A stretch of 64,000 nucleotides of DNA from Deefgea salmonis (GCF_020531905.1 NZ_JAJAWG010000001.1:248001-312000), one strand, 5' to 3'; counted from the stretch's first letter, positions 52,352 to 62,542 are shown. The notes: a model not told the origin generated them from the sequence alone. Numbers and translations: made by a program.

Positions 52352-54703
52352 TTAGCTTTTCCAGCGTTTTAATAACAATGCATTACTGACCACCGAAATC
52401 GACGACATCGCCATTGCGGCACCGGCAACGATGGGGTTGAGTAGCCCTAAGGCGGCAACAGGAATACCTAAGGCATTGTAAATAAAGGCAAAAAATAAAT
52501 TTTGTCTGATTTTTCGGATCGTGGCTTTCGATAAGCTAATGGCCGCCGCAATATGCGCAATGTCGTTATGCATCAGGGTGATATCAGCGGTTTCAATCGC
52601 CACGCTAGCACCGCTTTGCATCGCAAAACTCACATTCGCTGCTGCTAAAGCAGGTGCATCATTAATACCATCACCCGCCATGGCCACATGCCGGCCTTGG
52701 GCTTGCAACTGTGTGATCAGTGCCGCTTTGTCTTTGGGGCTCATCTGTGCTTGAAACGTTGTGATGCCGAGCTCGTTGGCAATCGCTGCCGCCGTGGCCG
52801 GGTTGTCACCCGTTAACATAATAATGTTGATGCCGGCAAGTTGTAAGGATTTGACGGCGGCTTTTGCATCAGCGCGTGGCGTGTCTTTTAGGCCGATAAA
52901 GCCTTGCAATTGATCATTTTTAGCCAGTGCGATCACGGTTTGTCCGGCTTGCGTCATGGCCTCAAGTTGCGTTTTTTGCGCGTTATTGAGTGGCGTGACC
53001 CAGTCTGGGCGACCGACTTTAACTTGATCGTTGTTGATCTGCGCCGACATGCCAAGGCCGACTTCGGTGTGAATCTCGCTGGCGGTCAGTAAAGGCAGTT
53101 GCCGAGTTTGCGCTTCGCTGATAAGGGCGTGCGCCAAAGGATGTTGCGAATGGGCTTCAATGCTGGCCGCTTGTAAAATCAAATCCGATTCAGTGCCATT
53201 GAATAAATGGATTTGACTGACCTTGGGCTTGCCTTCGGTGAGTGTGCCGGTTTTGTCGACGATCAAGGTGTCGATCTGGCTAGCCAACTCCAAGGCACTG
53301 GCATTGCGAAACAATAAGCCATTTTTGGCGCCCAGCCCGACGCCGACCATAATCGCGGTTGGGGTTGCTAAACCCAGCGCGCACGGGCAGGCAATGACTA
53401 ATACCGCAATGGCGTGAATTAAGGCCGTACTGGAGTCGTGTAATACCAGCCAAGTGGCAACAAAAGTGAGCAGGGCAATACCCAGTACCACCGGCACAAA
53501 AATAGCGGCGATTTGATCGGCCAAACGTTGAATCGGCGCTTTACTGCCTTGGGCTTGGCGCACCATACGAATAATGGCGGCCAACTGGGTTTCAGCCCCA
53601 ATGCTGTTGGCCTGAATCGTAATGCTGCCTTGGCTGCTGCGCGTACCCGCAAACACTGTGTCACCAATGGTTTTGCTGGCAGGGATGGATTCTCCGGTCA
53701 GCATGGCTTCATCAACCGCAATGCTGCCACTCAGAATCACGCCATCGACGGCAATGCTTTCACCATCGCGCACCATTAAGGTGTCGCCACGTTGAATGCT
53801 CGATATCGGTAGTTCTTGCCATTGCCCGTCGCGCTCAACTTTGGCGGTTTGCGGCTGCAGCGCCAGCAGTTCGCTAATGGCGCTGGCGGTTTTGTGTTTG
53901 GCGCGGCTTTCCAGCCATTTCCCCAGCATCACTAAAGTAATAATTGCCGCGCTGGCTTCAAAATACAGATCATGTCGCCCGGCATACCAAGCCCAGCAGC
54001 TATACAGCCACGCCATCGACGTGCCGAGCGCGACCAACACATCCATATTGGCGGCACCACCGCGCAGCGCAAAATAAGCGCCGCGATAAAACCGCAGCCC
54101 AGGAATAAATTGCACCATGCTGGCGAGCACAAATTGCACCGCAAAAGGCAAGATGCCGTGCTGGCCAAACAGCATGCCGCCCATTTCAATTAAAAAGGGC
54201 AGGGTGCAGACGATGGCAATGATAAACAGCCAAGGTGTTTCGGTCGGAGTTGCGGTATTGATGGATGTGCTTGGGCTGGAAAACCCCGCTTTTTCAATCG
54301 CCGCTTTGACCATAGTTAAATCAATCAGGCCACGTGGGGCGCTGATTTGGGCGGTTTCATTGGCAAAATTAACTTGGGCGCTTAAATTGGGCAGTCGATT
54401 GAGAACTTTCTCTAGCCGCAGCGCGCAAGCGCTACACGTCATTCCTTCGATGGGGAGTTCAACTTGCTGGCGCGGCACTTGGTAGCCAGCGTGTTCAATC
54501 GCTTGAATAATGGGGGCGATTTGAATGCTGGGATTGCTGCTATTAATTTGCGCCGTTTCGCTGGCAAAGTTGACGCTCGCTTGAAGTCCTTCTAAGCGAT
54601 TGAGTACCTTTTCAATCCGCTGAGCGCAGGCAGAGCAAGTCATGCCCTCGATGGGTATATCGATGGAAGTGTTGCTGGCTATTGGGTTCAGGGCTTGACT
54701 CAT
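52352..54703 (-). CDS. copA: Copper-exporting P1B-type ATPase
   Basis: Inner-membrane Cu(I) exporter, 783 residues from ATG 54703 (792 from ATG 54730). Two N-terminal HMA domains each carry GMTCSAC (motifs about residues 20-26 and 87-93). Membrane Cu site ACPCALGLATP, phosphorylation motif DKTGTLTEG, SQHPLAHAL and GDGINDAPALA are all present. ATG 54703 is preferred because a promoter (TTGCGG - 17 - TACTAT) predicts transcription starting at or next to it; ATG 54730 overlaps the operator. Confidence 0.95.
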   Translation of the reverse strand: MSQALNPIASNTSIDIPIEGMTCSACAQRIEKVLNRLEGLQASVNFASETAQINSSNPSIQIAPIIQAIEHAGYQVPRQQVELPIEGMTCSACALRLEKVLNRLPNLSAQVNFANETAQISAPRGLIDLTMVKAAIEKAGFSSPSTSINTATPTETPWLFIIAIVCTLPFLIEMGGMLFGQHGILPFAVQFVLASMVQFIPGLRFYRGAYFALRGGAANMDVLVALGTSMAWLYSCWAWYAGRHDLYFEASAAIITLVMLGKWLESRAKHKTASAISELLALQPQTAKVERDGQWQELPISSIQRGDTLMVRDGESIAVDGVILSGSIAVDEAMLTGESIPASKTIGDTVFAGTRSSQGSITIQANSIGAETQLAAIIRMVRQAQGSKAPIQRLADQIAAIFVPVVLGIALLTFVATWLVLHDSSTALIHAIAVLVIACPCALGLATPTAIMVGVGLGAKNGLLFRNASALELASQIDTLIVDKTGTLTEGKPKVSQIHLFNGTESDLILQAASIEAHSQHPLAHALISEAQTRQLPLLTASEIHTEVGLGMSAQINNDQVKVGRPDWVTPLNNAQKTQLEAMTQAGQTVIALAKNDQLQGFIGLKDTPRADAKAAVKSLQLAGINIIMLTGDNPATAAAIANELGITTFQAQMSPKDKAALITQLQAQGRHVAMAGDGINDAPALAAANVSFAMQSGASVAIETADITLMHNDIAHIAAAISLSKATIRKIRQNLFFAFIYNALGIPVAALGLLNPIVAGAAMAMSSISVVSNALLLKRWKS

Positions 54704-54745
54704 GGGGGTATAGTAGGCTGGATATGACATACCCGCAAGGGGTAT
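54704..54745 (-). promoter_or_regulatory. copA promoter with CsoR-type operator
   Basis: On the minus strand: inverted repeat ATACCC-GCAAG-GGGTAT read on plus (54729-54745), the TACCC...GGGTA form of CsoR operators. It covers the -35 box TTGCGG (54738-54733); the -10 box TACTAT is at 54715-54710, spacer 17. A further G-tract half site (GGGGGTAT, 54704-54711 on plus) lies just upstream of ATG 54703. Transcription would begin near 54703, so copA mRNA may be leaderless. Confidence 0.7.
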
Positions 54746-54964
54746 ATCGCCACCGCTCAGCCCTTAACTGGCAAGGATAGTCAGCTTGGTGTGACTTGGA
54801 TTTTGGCGAGAAAACGGCTGCCAATGCGCGACTTTATTCGGTTTTTAGCCCATTGCATTCAACTCGGTTTCACTTGCGCTCACCGCACTGGCCTGCCCAT
54901 GTTTAAGTAAAAACTGCAGCGCAGTTGCGACACCTTGATTCAATCGTGTGCGCTCGTTTTGGGC

Positions 54965-55291
54965 TTATTGCACGAGTGATTCAGCGTCGCCGCCGCCTTT
55001 TTTCATAACCTTGCCTGCTTGCGCCCGTTGCCGGCGGACTTCTTTCGGGTCGGCAATCAGTGGGCGATAGATTTCAACACGATCTTTATGCCGCAGCACG
55101 GTGTCGAGCTTGACGGCTTTAGCAAAAATGCCGATTTTTTGTTGGCTTAAATCGATTTCGGGAAACTCAAGCAATAAACCTGATTGTTCGATGGCCTGCT
55201 GTGCGGTGCAGCCAACGGGTACTTTAATGCTGAGTAGTTTTTGTTTTTTTGCCGTGGCATAAACCACTTCAACGGTGATGAGTTCACTCAT
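54965..55291 (-). CDS. rnfH: RnfH-family protein (RatB/UPF0125)
   Basis: 108 residues, ubiquitin-like fold. EVVYATAKKQKLLSIKVPVG and IGIFAKAVKLDTVLRHKDRVEIYRPL are the family hallmark. ATG 55291 chosen as it starts MSELITVEVVYA as usual. It lies 118 bases downstream of ratA, the classic ratA-ratB pair. After the TAA stop the same frame stays open for 39 more codons (see findings). Confidence 0.92.
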   Translation of the reverse strand: MSELITVEVVYATAKKQKLLSIKVPVGCTAQQAIEQSGLLLEFPEIDLSQQKIGIFAKAVKLDTVLRHKDRVEIYRPLIADPKEVRRQRAQAGKVMKKGGGDAESLVQ

Positions 55292-55409
55292 GGCTGTCTT
55301 TGTGTTGTGTTCTAAATACAGGTTAAGGCGATTGCCCTGCACGTTAGTGTCTAATGGGTATTGCGCTCGGGCTTAGGCTGTGAGCGCTTTAGCAGCAAAT
55401 ACCTCTGGA

Positions 55410-55838
55410 TTAACCATATTTTCGATCGGCCTCTTTAACAAAAGCATCAACAAAGGTTGAGGTGATTTTGCCAAAAACTGGGCCGATGATGGCGTCCAAA
55501 GCCCGATTGGAAAACTCATAATCGAGAGAAAATTCGATTTTGCAGGCGTCTTCCATCAGCGGCGTAAAGCGCCAAACACCGGTGAGCGCCTTAAATGGTC
55601 CGTCGACAAAATGCATCACGATTTGGTTTTCGGTTTTGGTGTCACGGGTGCGAAAAAACGTACTGACTTTTAAAAATTCGATTTTGATGGTGACATCTAA
55701 GATTTCGGCTGAGCGTTCGTGCACTTCCACGCCGCCGCACCACGGCAAAAATCGTGGGTAATCTTCCACACGATCGACTAAATCGAACATTTCTTGGGCG
55801 GAATGGGAGACAAGAACTGATTTGCGTAAACACTGCAT
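55410..55838 (-). CDS. ratA: RatA-family START/COQ10-like protein
   Basis: 142 residues. Starts MQCLRKSVLVSHSAQEMF and continues VEDYPRFLPWCGGVEVHERS, then a START/SRPBCC fold ending FVDAFVKEADRKYG. E. coli RatA was described as a ribosome anti-association toxin, but the family is also related to coenzyme-Q-binding COQ10; a toxin role is not evident here. Divergent from dnaB. Confidence 0.92.
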   Translation of the reverse strand: MQCLRKSVLVSHSAQEMFDLVDRVEDYPRFLPWCGGVEVHERSAEILDVTIKIEFLKVSTFFRTRDTKTENQIVMHFVDGPFKALTGVWRFTPLMEDACKIEFSLDYEFSNRALDAIIGPVFGKITSTFVDAFVKEADRKYG

Positions 55839-55886
55839 GGCTTTGAAGGGGTAAAATAGCGAACTAATCTACCCTGTGATTGAGAA

Positions 55887-57335
55887 ATGACTGATTATCC
55901 TGACCAAGTGAACGAGATGCAAGCGAGCTATCGCGCTAATTCGCATGCTGATGATGAAACTGCGGTATATCGGATTCCGCCACACTCGGTTGAAGCGGAG
56001 CAATCGGTGCTCGGTGGTTTGATGCTCGACAATCAGGCGTTTGATAAAATCGCCGATATTATTGGCGATCAAGATTTCTACCGCGAAGACCATCGCCGCA
56101 TCTATCAAGCCATTATTAAATTGGTTGAGCACAATCGCCCAGCCGATGTGATTACGGTGAAAGAGTCGCTCGATACCACCAATGATTTGACGTATGTCGG
56201 TGGACTCGCCTATCTAGGCTCCTTGGTACAAAATACCCCCTCGGCCGCCAATATTCGTCGTTACGCCGAAATCGTGCGCGAAAAGTCAGTGATGCGCCAG
56301 TTGGCCAGCGTCGCGACCGAAATCGCCGATGCGACGTTTTTCCCCAATGGGCGGGACGCCAAGCAATTGCTGGACGAGGCCGAGTCGCGTGTGTTTATGA
56401 TTGCCGAGCAATCACAAAAAGGCAGTCAAGGCTTTTTTGCGATGCCACCGATTTTGAAAGAAATCGTCGAGCGCATCGATTACTTATATCAACAAGACAA
56501 TCCATCTGAAATCACCGGCACGGCGACCGGCTTTATCGATCTGGATAAAATGACCTCCGGCCTGCAAGGTGGTGATTTGATTATTGTTGCCGGTCGTCCG
56601 TCGATGGGTAAAACCGCGTTTTCGATCAATATTGCGGAAAACGTCGCCATTGATAGTAAATTGCCAGTGGCGATTTTCTCGATGGAAATGGGCGCGGCGC
56701 AATTGGGGATGCGGATGGTCGGCTCGGTCGGCAAGATCGACATGCATAAGCTCAAAACCGGTAAGTTTGAAGACGACGATTGGCTGCGTCTTACGCATGC
56801 CGTTGGTAAACTCTCTGAAGCGCCAATTTTTATTGAAGAAACCGGCGCGCTAACAGCGCTGGATATTCGCACCAAATCACGGCGCTTAGCGCGGCAATGC
56901 GGCGGCCAGCTAGGGCTGATTGTGATTGACTATTTGCAATTGATGGCAGGGCGTTCGGGGGCAAAAGATCAAAACCGTGCGACCGAGCTCGGCGAGATTT
57001 CACGGTCGCTCAAAGGTCTGGCGCGCGAGCTTAAATGTCCGATTATTGCGCTGTCGCAGTTAAGCCGTTCGGTGGAGCAACGGACTGACAAACGCCCAAT
57101 GATGTCCGATTTGCGTGAATCGGGCGCGATTGAGCAAGATGCTGACTTGATTATGTTTTTGTATCGCGACGAATATTACAACCCAGATAGTCAATTTAAA
57201 GGCATTGCGGAATGCATTTTGGGTAAACACCGCAATGGCCCAACTGGCAAAATTCCACTGGTATTCCAAGGGATGCATTCACGCTTTGATAATGCGCTGA
57301 TGCGGCCGGATGGTTGGTCGAGCGATTTGGAATAA
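55887..57335 (+). CDS. dnaB: Replicative DNA helicase DnaB
   Basis: Hexameric 5'-3' helicase, 482 residues. N-terminal primase-interacting domain starts around PPHSVEAEQSVLGGLM; RecA-like C-terminal domain has Walker A GRPSMGKTAF (about 236-245), Walker B in LIVIDYLQLM, and LSQLSRSVEQR and DLRESGAIEQDADLIMFLYR motifs. Length matches the family. ATG 55887. Confidence 0.97.
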   Translation: MTDYPDQVNEMQASYRANSHADDETAVYRIPPHSVEAEQSVLGGLMLDNQAFDKIADIIGDQDFYREDHRRIYQAIIKLVEHNRPADVITVKESLDTTNDLTYVGGLAYLGSLVQNTPSAANIRRYAEIVREKSVMRQLASVATEIADATFFPNGRDAKQLLDEAESRVFMIAEQSQKGSQGFFAMPPILKEIVERIDYLYQQDNPSEITGTATGFIDLDKMTSGLQGGDLIIVAGRPSMGKTAFSINIAENVAIDSKLPVAIFSMEMGAAQLGMRMVGSVGKIDMHKLKTGKFEDDDWLRLTHAVGKLSEAPIFIEETGALTALDIRTKSRRLARQCGGQLGLIVIDYLQLMAGRSGAKDQNRATELGEISRSLKGLARELKCPIIALSQLSRSVEQRTDKRPMMSDLRESGAIEQDADLIMFLYRDEYYNPDSQFKGIAECILGKHRNGPTGKIPLVFQGMHSRFDNALMRPDGWSSDLE

Positions 57336-57460
57336 CAATTTGGAATAACTGTTTGCTGCGACACGGGTTTGATGCCGCTATGGCAGATTTGTTGCATATC
57401 GCAGTGTTTGGTACTGCCGTTTTGCTGTGATGTATGTGTTTTACTGAGTTTGGGGAGCGG

Positions 57461-57823
57461 GTGTTGATTACTCATTTTAATGTGCCGGTACTGCCGACGT
57501 TTGATCAGCCAAGGGCGGATCGCTTGTTAACGGGCAATCCGCAGCGCACCACTTGGTCGCACTACACCAGTGCCGACCGTCAATTGTCCTGTGGTATTTG
57601 GGCGTGTGATGTCGGCTCGTGGCGAATTGCTTTTGCGGCAGACAAAGAAGAGTTTTTTTGCGTGATTGAAGGCGAAGTATGTTTGTGGGATCAGAACGAT
57701 CAGGGTGTGGTTGTTAAAGCGGGCGAGGCTGCGGTGATTCCGGCGGGGTTTGTCGGGCGTTTTGAGGTAATCCATCCTGTGCGTAAATATTTTGTTGTTT
57801 TAGACCGTTCGGTTGTTGTTTAG
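57461..57823 (+). CDS. Cupin-domain protein (DUF861-like)
   Basis: 120 residues. Single cupin barrel: [52 protein letters not shown]. The pattern resembles EutQ/ureidoglycine-type cupins of DUF861. GGGGAG at 57452-57457 favours a start at GTG 57461 or TTG 57464; an in-frame ATG at 57434 has no RBS. Ligand unknown. ftsK begins 5 bases after the stop. Confidence 0.78.
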   Translation: MLITHFNVPVLPTFDQPRADRLLTGNPQRTTWSHYTSADRQLSCGIWACDVGSWRIAFAADKEEFFCVIEGEVCLWDQNDQGVVVKAGEAAVIPAGFVGRFEVIHPVRKYFVVLDRSVVV

Positions 57824-57828
57824 AAAAA

Positions 57829-60579
57829 ATGAAAAAAATTAAAAATTTGTTTACCCGTTTAAATAATCAACTTGATGGTGATATGGATGATGCAGCGCGG
57901 CAAGCGGCGATAGCGCGGGCGCGCGCTGAGCCCGAGCAGGACGAGGCTGACAGGCCGGGCATGGATCGATTGTTTGAATTGCCGCTGTCGCCGGTGGTGA
58001 ATGTCGCCAGCAAAGGCATCGCAGGGCTGCGCAGTGCCGTCAGCAAAATCAAAGGTTTGGCGCATCGAGAGGCGGATGAATCCGAGGTTCACTCATTGGC
58101 GGAACGCACAGAGCCAGCGCTTGATCCTTTATTGAGTTCAGTTCATGTAGCGCCTACGCGGCTGAATCGGGCGGAGCCGGTTGCCGCGTCACGCGCAGTG
58201 GCCGAGTCGCGTTACACGTCATCCCCCGAGCACGTTGCTGCCACTGGGGCTCGATCACCGGCGCCGCAATCGGCCGTTGCCCCGACACTTCAGTCGACGA
58301 CGAAGTCTGTGCCCATCGCGGCGCTTCAATCTACGGCATCACCCGTGGCTCAAGCGATGGCTTCGCAGCCTGCTCAACTCTCGCCAATGCCACGCCGGAA
58401 AGAGTTGCCGACCATCGGTTTGGAACAAATTCAGCATAACTTAGCGTTAAGTCAGCGCAAATTAGCGGCTGAAGGGGCGAAGATGCCCAGCAAAACAGCG
58501 CCTGAAGTACTGCCGATTATTGATGTCGCTGAAATCCGTAGCCGCTTGCAAGAAATCCATGCCAAACCTGAACCGGCGGCACCCGCTCGACGTCAGAGTA
58601 TCAGCCGCGTGGCTAAGTTAGATAAAGACGGCGGCGGCCAGTCAAGTTTAGCGCCAACCAAGAGTAAGCCTCCGTTAGCACCGCCGACCTTGTTACGAAG
58701 AGCTGAGGGTATTGAGGCGCAGCCTTTGTCTAATAAGCCCAAGGTTGATATACCCTCGGCATCTATATCTACATCCGCAGCGAAAAGCAGCATTCGTGTC
58801 GAGACAAGCGCGCTAGCGTTAACGCCTGAGCCGGTACTCGATGCGTCGTTACTTGCCGCCCCGATTTTGCCGCCGGTGGATCACCGCTTTAGCCGCGCGC
58901 AAGTACCTGTGCCTAGCGACGCGCCTGAATTGCCACCGGCAGCGCCGGTATTGATTGCGGCTACGCCCGCTGTGACTGCGCCGCCCAATCCAGTGGTCGT
59001 GCCGCCGGTGGTGCGGCCCACGCACTTTTTGCGCCCCGATGAGTTTGGTGCCGCCCAAGTTGCGCCTAAGCCCAATGCCGCGTGGGGCGCGTGCGAAAAT
59101 GGGTTGTGCTTGCCGCTGGATTTGTTGCGCCCGCCGTTGGTCAGTGCCCAAACCGTAACGCAAGACGATTTGCTTGAACGCAGCATTTTGATTGAAGAAA
59201 AACTCACCGAATTTAAAGTCAAAGTCAGCGTGCTTGATGCGTATGCGGGCCCGGTGATTACCCGTTTTGAGGTCGAGCCCGCGATGGGCGTGCGCGGCGC
59301 GCAAGTGGTCAATTTGGCCAAAGATTTGGCGCGCTCATTGGGCGTAGCCGCCGTGCGGGTGGTCGAGACGATTCCGGGTAAAACCTGTATGGGTTTGGAA
59401 TTGCCGAACCCAACCCGGCAAATGATTCGCTTGTCCGAGATTTTGTCGGCGCCCGAGTACCATCAGCAAGTGTCGCCGATTACCATTGCGCTGGGTAAAG
59501 ACATTGCCGGTTTACCCGTTGCGACCGATCTGGCCAAAACGCCGCATATGCTGGTGGCGGGAACCACCGGCTCGGGTAAATCGGTCGGTGTGAATGCGAT
59601 GATTTTGTCGATTTTATTTAAAGCCACGCCCGATGAAGTGCGCTTTATTATGATCGACCCCAAAATGCTGGAATTGTCGATTTATGAAGGCATTCCGCAT
59701 TTGCTGGCACCGGTGGTGACCGATATGAAACTGGCCGCCAATGCACTCAATTGGTGTGTGGGCGAGATGGAAAAACGTTACCGGCTGTTGAGTGCACTCG
59801 GCGTGCGTAATTTGGCGGGCTTTAATCAGAAAGTCGCAGATGCCGCCGCCAAGGGTCGCAAACTGACCAATCCATTTTCATTAACGCCGGACGATCCCGA
59901 GCCGCTGGAACATCTACCTTTGATTGTGGTGGTGGTGGATGAATTTGCCGACTTGATGATGGTGGCAGGTAAGAAAATCGAAGAATTAATCGCCCGTTTG
60001 GCGCAAAAAGCCCGCGCAGCGGGGATTCATTTGATTTTGGCGACGCAACGCCCATCGGTCGATGTGATTACCGGCTTAATTAAAGCCAATATTCCAACGC
60101 GCTTGGCGTTTCAGGTGTCGAGCAAAATCGACAGTCGAACCATTCTCGATCAAATGGGCGCAGAAGCCTTGCTGGGGCAGGGCGACATGTTGTTCTTGCC
60201 GCCCGGTAGCGGCTATCCAACGCGGATTCATGGCGCTTTTGTCGATGATGCCGAAGTGCATTGTGTCGTTGAATACTTAAAGCAACTTGGCGAACCCAAT
60301 TATGTTGAAGGCGTATTGCATCCAGTAGCCGGAGAAGACAATGGCGTGAGTGGCTGGTCTAGCGGCGCAGAGGGCGAAGAGGCCGATCCTTTATACGACG
60401 AGGCGGTTGCCTTGGTGCTAAAAAGTCGCCGTGCTTCGATTTCTGGCGTGCAACGACAAATGCGAATTGGCTACAACCGTGCCGCACGCTTAATCGAGCA
60501 AATGGAAGCGGCGGGTTTGGTGAGTGCCATGGAGACCAGCGGCAACCGGACGGTTTTAGCGCCACCTTTGGCGGAGTAG
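57829..60579 (+). CDS. ftsK: DNA translocase FtsK, soluble form without N-terminal membrane domain
   Basis: 916 residues. No membrane segments in the first 400 residues: instead a long Ala/Pro/Ser-rich linker. The motor domain has Walker [13 protein letters not shown] (about 577-588), [29 protein letters not shown] and [21 protein letters not shown]-terminal gamma winged-helix (about 850-905) contains [24 protein letters not shown], the KOPS reader. This resembles SftA or the shorter betaproteobacterial FtsK paralogue. The full FtsK with four membrane helices may be elsewhere. Confidence 0.93.
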   Translation: MKKIKNLFTRLNNQLDGDMDDAARQAAIARARAEPEQDEADRPGMDRLFELPLSPVVNVASKGIAGLRSAVSKIKGLAHREADESEVHSLAERTEPALDPLLSSVHVAPTRLNRAEPVAASRAVAESRYTSSPEHVAATGARSPAPQSAVAPTLQSTTKSVPIAALQSTASPVAQAMASQPAQLSPMPRRKELPTIGLEQIQHNLALSQRKLAAEGAKMPSKTAPEVLPIIDVAEIRSRLQEIHAKPEPAAPARRQSISRVAKLDKDGGGQSSLAPTKSKPPLAPPTLLRRAEGIEAQPLSNKPKVDIPSASISTSAAKSSIRVETSALALTPEPVLDASLLAAPILPPVDHRFSRAQVPVPSDAPELPPAAPVLIAATPAVTAPPNPVVVPPVVRPTHFLRPDEFGAAQVAPKPNAAWGACENGLCLPLDLLRPPLVSAQTVTQDDLLERSILIEEKLTEFKVKVSVLDAYAGPVITRFEVEPAMGVRGAQVVNLAKDLARSLGVAAVRVVETIPGKTCMGLELPNPTRQMIRLSEILSAPEYHQQVSPITIALGKDIAGLPVATDLAKTPHMLVAGTTGSGKSVGVNAMILSILFKATPDEVRFIMIDPKMLELSIYEGIPHLLAPVVTDMKLAANALNWCVGEMEKRYRLLSALGVRNLAGFNQKVADAAAKGRKLTNPFSLTPDDPEPLEHLPLIVVVVDEFADLMMVAGKKIEELIARLAQKARAAGIHLILATQRPSVDVITGLIKANIPTRLAFQVSSKIDSRTILDQMGAEALLGQGDMLFLPPGSGYPTRIHGAFVDDAEVHCVVEYLKQLGEPNYVEGVLHPVAGEDNGVSGWSSGAEGEEADPLYDEAVALVLKSRRASISGVQRQMRIGYNRAARLIEQMEAAGLVSAMETSGNRTVLAPPLAE

Positions 60580-60646
60580 CTGATTCACTCCGACCTTTTA
60601 AACTAGATCGTGTTTTGTGTTGCTGTTTTACATTGAGGGGAAAATC

Positions 60647-60964
60647 ATGAGATTTGAAGATTCAATTCGCGTCTGTTTTAGTAAGTACGCAGACTTTAAA
60701 GGGCGTGCGGTCCGTTCTGAATATTGGTGGTGGCTGTTGTTTACGGTCTTGGCGGGCGCGGTGCTGAGCATGGCGGGTGAAACCATTTCCGGGATTTTTT
60801 CCTTGCTGACACTGCTGCCAACTTTGGCCGTCGGTGCTCGCCGATTGCATGACATTAATCGCAGTGGCTGGTGGCAATTGATTTGGTTCTTGCCGATTAT
60901 TGGCTGGATTTTATTGCTGTATTGGTTTGCCAGTGAAGGGGTTGAGCCGAATCGTTTTGATTGA
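60647..60964 (+). CDS. DUF805 inner-membrane protein
   Basis: 105 residues. KYADFKGRAVRSEYWWWLLF and ARRLHDINRSGWWQLIWFLP are the DUF805 signatures, with about three membrane helices. ATG 60647 follows GAGGGG (60635-60640). Function unknown. Ends in a strong inverted repeat that also serves the convergent gene. Confidence 0.9.
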   Translation: MRFEDSIRVCFSKYADFKGRAVRSEYWWWLLFTVLAGAVLSMAGETISGIFSLLTLLPTLAVGARRLHDINRSGWWQLIWFLPIIGWILLLYWFASEGVEPNRFD

Positions 60965-60989
60965 TTCAAACTCGACACCGGTTGGTATG

Positions 60990-61022
60990 ACAATTGGGCC
61001 AGCAATATGCTGGCCCAATTGT
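60990..61022. terminator. Perfect 15 bp hairpin between two convergent genes
   Basis: Arms ACAATTGGGCCAGCA and its exact complement around ATA. It ends one base before the stop codon of the imelysin-like gene on the minus strand. T run is short, so efficiency is uncertain. Confidence 0.75.
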
Positions 61023-61988
61023 TTAGTTGCGACGCAGTGCTGTGGCCACGTCGCTGCGTAAGGTGTTATTCAATAATTGAGCGGCAACCCTAATTTGCTT
61101 GGCGTTGCGCTCGCTGGCATGCCGAGTCAATTGTTGGCCCGCTTGCTGCAATATGCTGAGCTGCTTTTGTGTTTTTAACCATTGGCTTTGATGTTGGCGC
61201 GACAATAAATAATCATCGAGGCCGATGCCATTTGCGCCGGTGATGAGTGCGCTAAGTCCGGCAATATTGGCGTTCACTTCTTGGGCGATATGTGAGTTGG
61301 CGCTATTGGGTAGTTTGAAGCTTGCCAAGCGCTGACTGCCAGCTTCAAGCGCGTTCAAATATTCGTTCATCAATTGCCCAGGGTAAGAGATATCGTAAGC
61401 CGCACCCCGAATCAAACCCTGCCATTCGTACTGTAATATAGTGACTTGTCTCGATATGGTTTTTGCTTGCCAGTTGGTGTAAGCGCACATTGAATCTTGT
61501 TGTAGCAAAGTCAGCGGTGTATCGCTAAATAGGACGCTCGCAATGACCGGCAGTCCTAAGTTGCCGTCGGGGAGCTGCGAGCCATAATAATGCGCTTCAC
61601 CGTCAGTCATCGGGTGGCTGGGCATGGTTTGGCTTTGCCGGGCGAGCTCGGTGGTGCTTTGGGCGGGTATTTCAAATAGCCGCATCGTCGGCGGTTGTTT
61701 GCTAGGCCCCAGAGGGGCAATGCTAATTTGCTGCCAAGCGCTGAAGGTGTTGAGGTAGGCTTGTTGTGCTCGTTGTAAATTAGTGTCGCTGACCTGTTGG
61801 CACAGCGCAGTCATCGCTTGGTTTAACTCACCGCTCGCAGTTTGTAGCTGCGCAATGTGTGGTGTGATGACATTTTGCATGATTGACAGCGTCAATTCGG
61901 GTGCCGTCACCCTCGTTGTTGTCGGCGTATTTGCCGCCAGCGCGCTACCCAGCCATGTACAAATCAAGAGCAAAGCGTATTTTTTCAT
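61023..61988 (-). CDS. Imelysin-like periplasmic protein (M75 family), divergent
   Basis: 321 residues with a signal peptide (about 1-18, SALA). The body is helical with FSAWQQISIAPLGPSKQPPTMRLFEIPAQ and LGLPVIASVLFSDTPL, which align by pattern with imelysin/IrpA-type proteins linked to iron uptake. The usual GLPALEYLLF segment here is GLPVIASVLF and the conserved Glu is missing; the GxHxxE motif is not visible. ATG 61988 has AGGAGG seven bases upstream. Confidence 0.72.
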   Translation of the reverse strand: MKKYALLLICTWLGSALAANTPTTTRVTAPELTLSIMQNVITPHIAQLQTASGELNQAMTALCQQVSDTNLQRAQQAYLNTFSAWQQISIAPLGPSKQPPTMRLFEIPAQSTTELARQSQTMPSHPMTDGEAHYYGSQLPDGNLGLPVIASVLFSDTPLTLLQQDSMCAYTNWQAKTISRQVTILQYEWQGLIRGAAYDISYPGQLMNEYLNALEAGSQRLASFKLPNSANSHIAQEVNANIAGLSALITGANGIGLDDYLLSRQHQSQWLKTQKQLSILQQAGQQLTRHASERNAKQIRVAAQLLNNTLRSDVATALRRN

Positions 61989-62170
61989 GGTCAACCTCCT
62001 TTTTATGGCGCATTGATATCACAAGGCGGCTCTTATTGTCAGTCAGTTTGATGTGTTGCTGAACTTTAATCGGTGGCGCGCTTTGGCAATGTTGCTTTTT
62101 TTACTGACGAAACGGTGATGGCTTGTATAATCTGCGACTTGTTTAATGAATTGATTGATGGATGCAAAGC

Positions 62171-62542
62171 ATGAGCTTTTATTTTCGCCCAGATGATGTG
62201 CCTGAGTTGCAAGGTCTAACGCGCTGGGATCAGCGGGTGTTACTGCGCGGCACGTTTATTAAAGAGCGTGCGATGTCGACCATCGTTTTGTTGATGGCGG
62301 TGTTAGGTAGTGTGCAATTTGTGATTAATCCATTGCTTGAGCAATACGCGCCCACGATTCGTGCCGATAATCTGTTTTATGCAGCGATTTTAGTCGGCTG
62401 GCTGTTGCTACTGATGTGGGCACGTGATGCCATCATGATGAATGTGTTGCGTCCTAAGTTGGCGCTTAAGCGTGCCGAAATGAAGGCGGCCGAGATTGCG
62501 CAATTAGAAGCGGCAAGGGCTAGCGAGCAAGCCGAGGCTTAA
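62171..62542 (+). CDS. Small membrane protein of unknown function
   Basis: 123 residues. Two membrane helices (about 38-55, MSTIVLLMAVLGSVQFVI, and 70-87) and a charged Ala/Glu-rich tail likely to form a helix. Starts MSFYFRPDDVPELQ. ATG 62162 three codons earlier is also possible. No family recognised; it is probably independent of proS. Confidence 0.7.
   Translation: MSFYFRPDDVPELQGLTRWDQRVLLRGTFIKERAMSTIVLLMAVLGSVQFVINPLLEQYAPTIRADNLFYAAILVGWLLLLMWARDAIMMNVLRPKLALKRAEMKAAEIAQLEAARASEQAEA

Noticed and set aside
54965-55838. ratA-rnfH as a toxin-antitoxin system
   Set aside because: The pair is widely conserved and RatA is related to coenzyme-Q-binding COQ10; sequence alone gives no support for toxin activity here.
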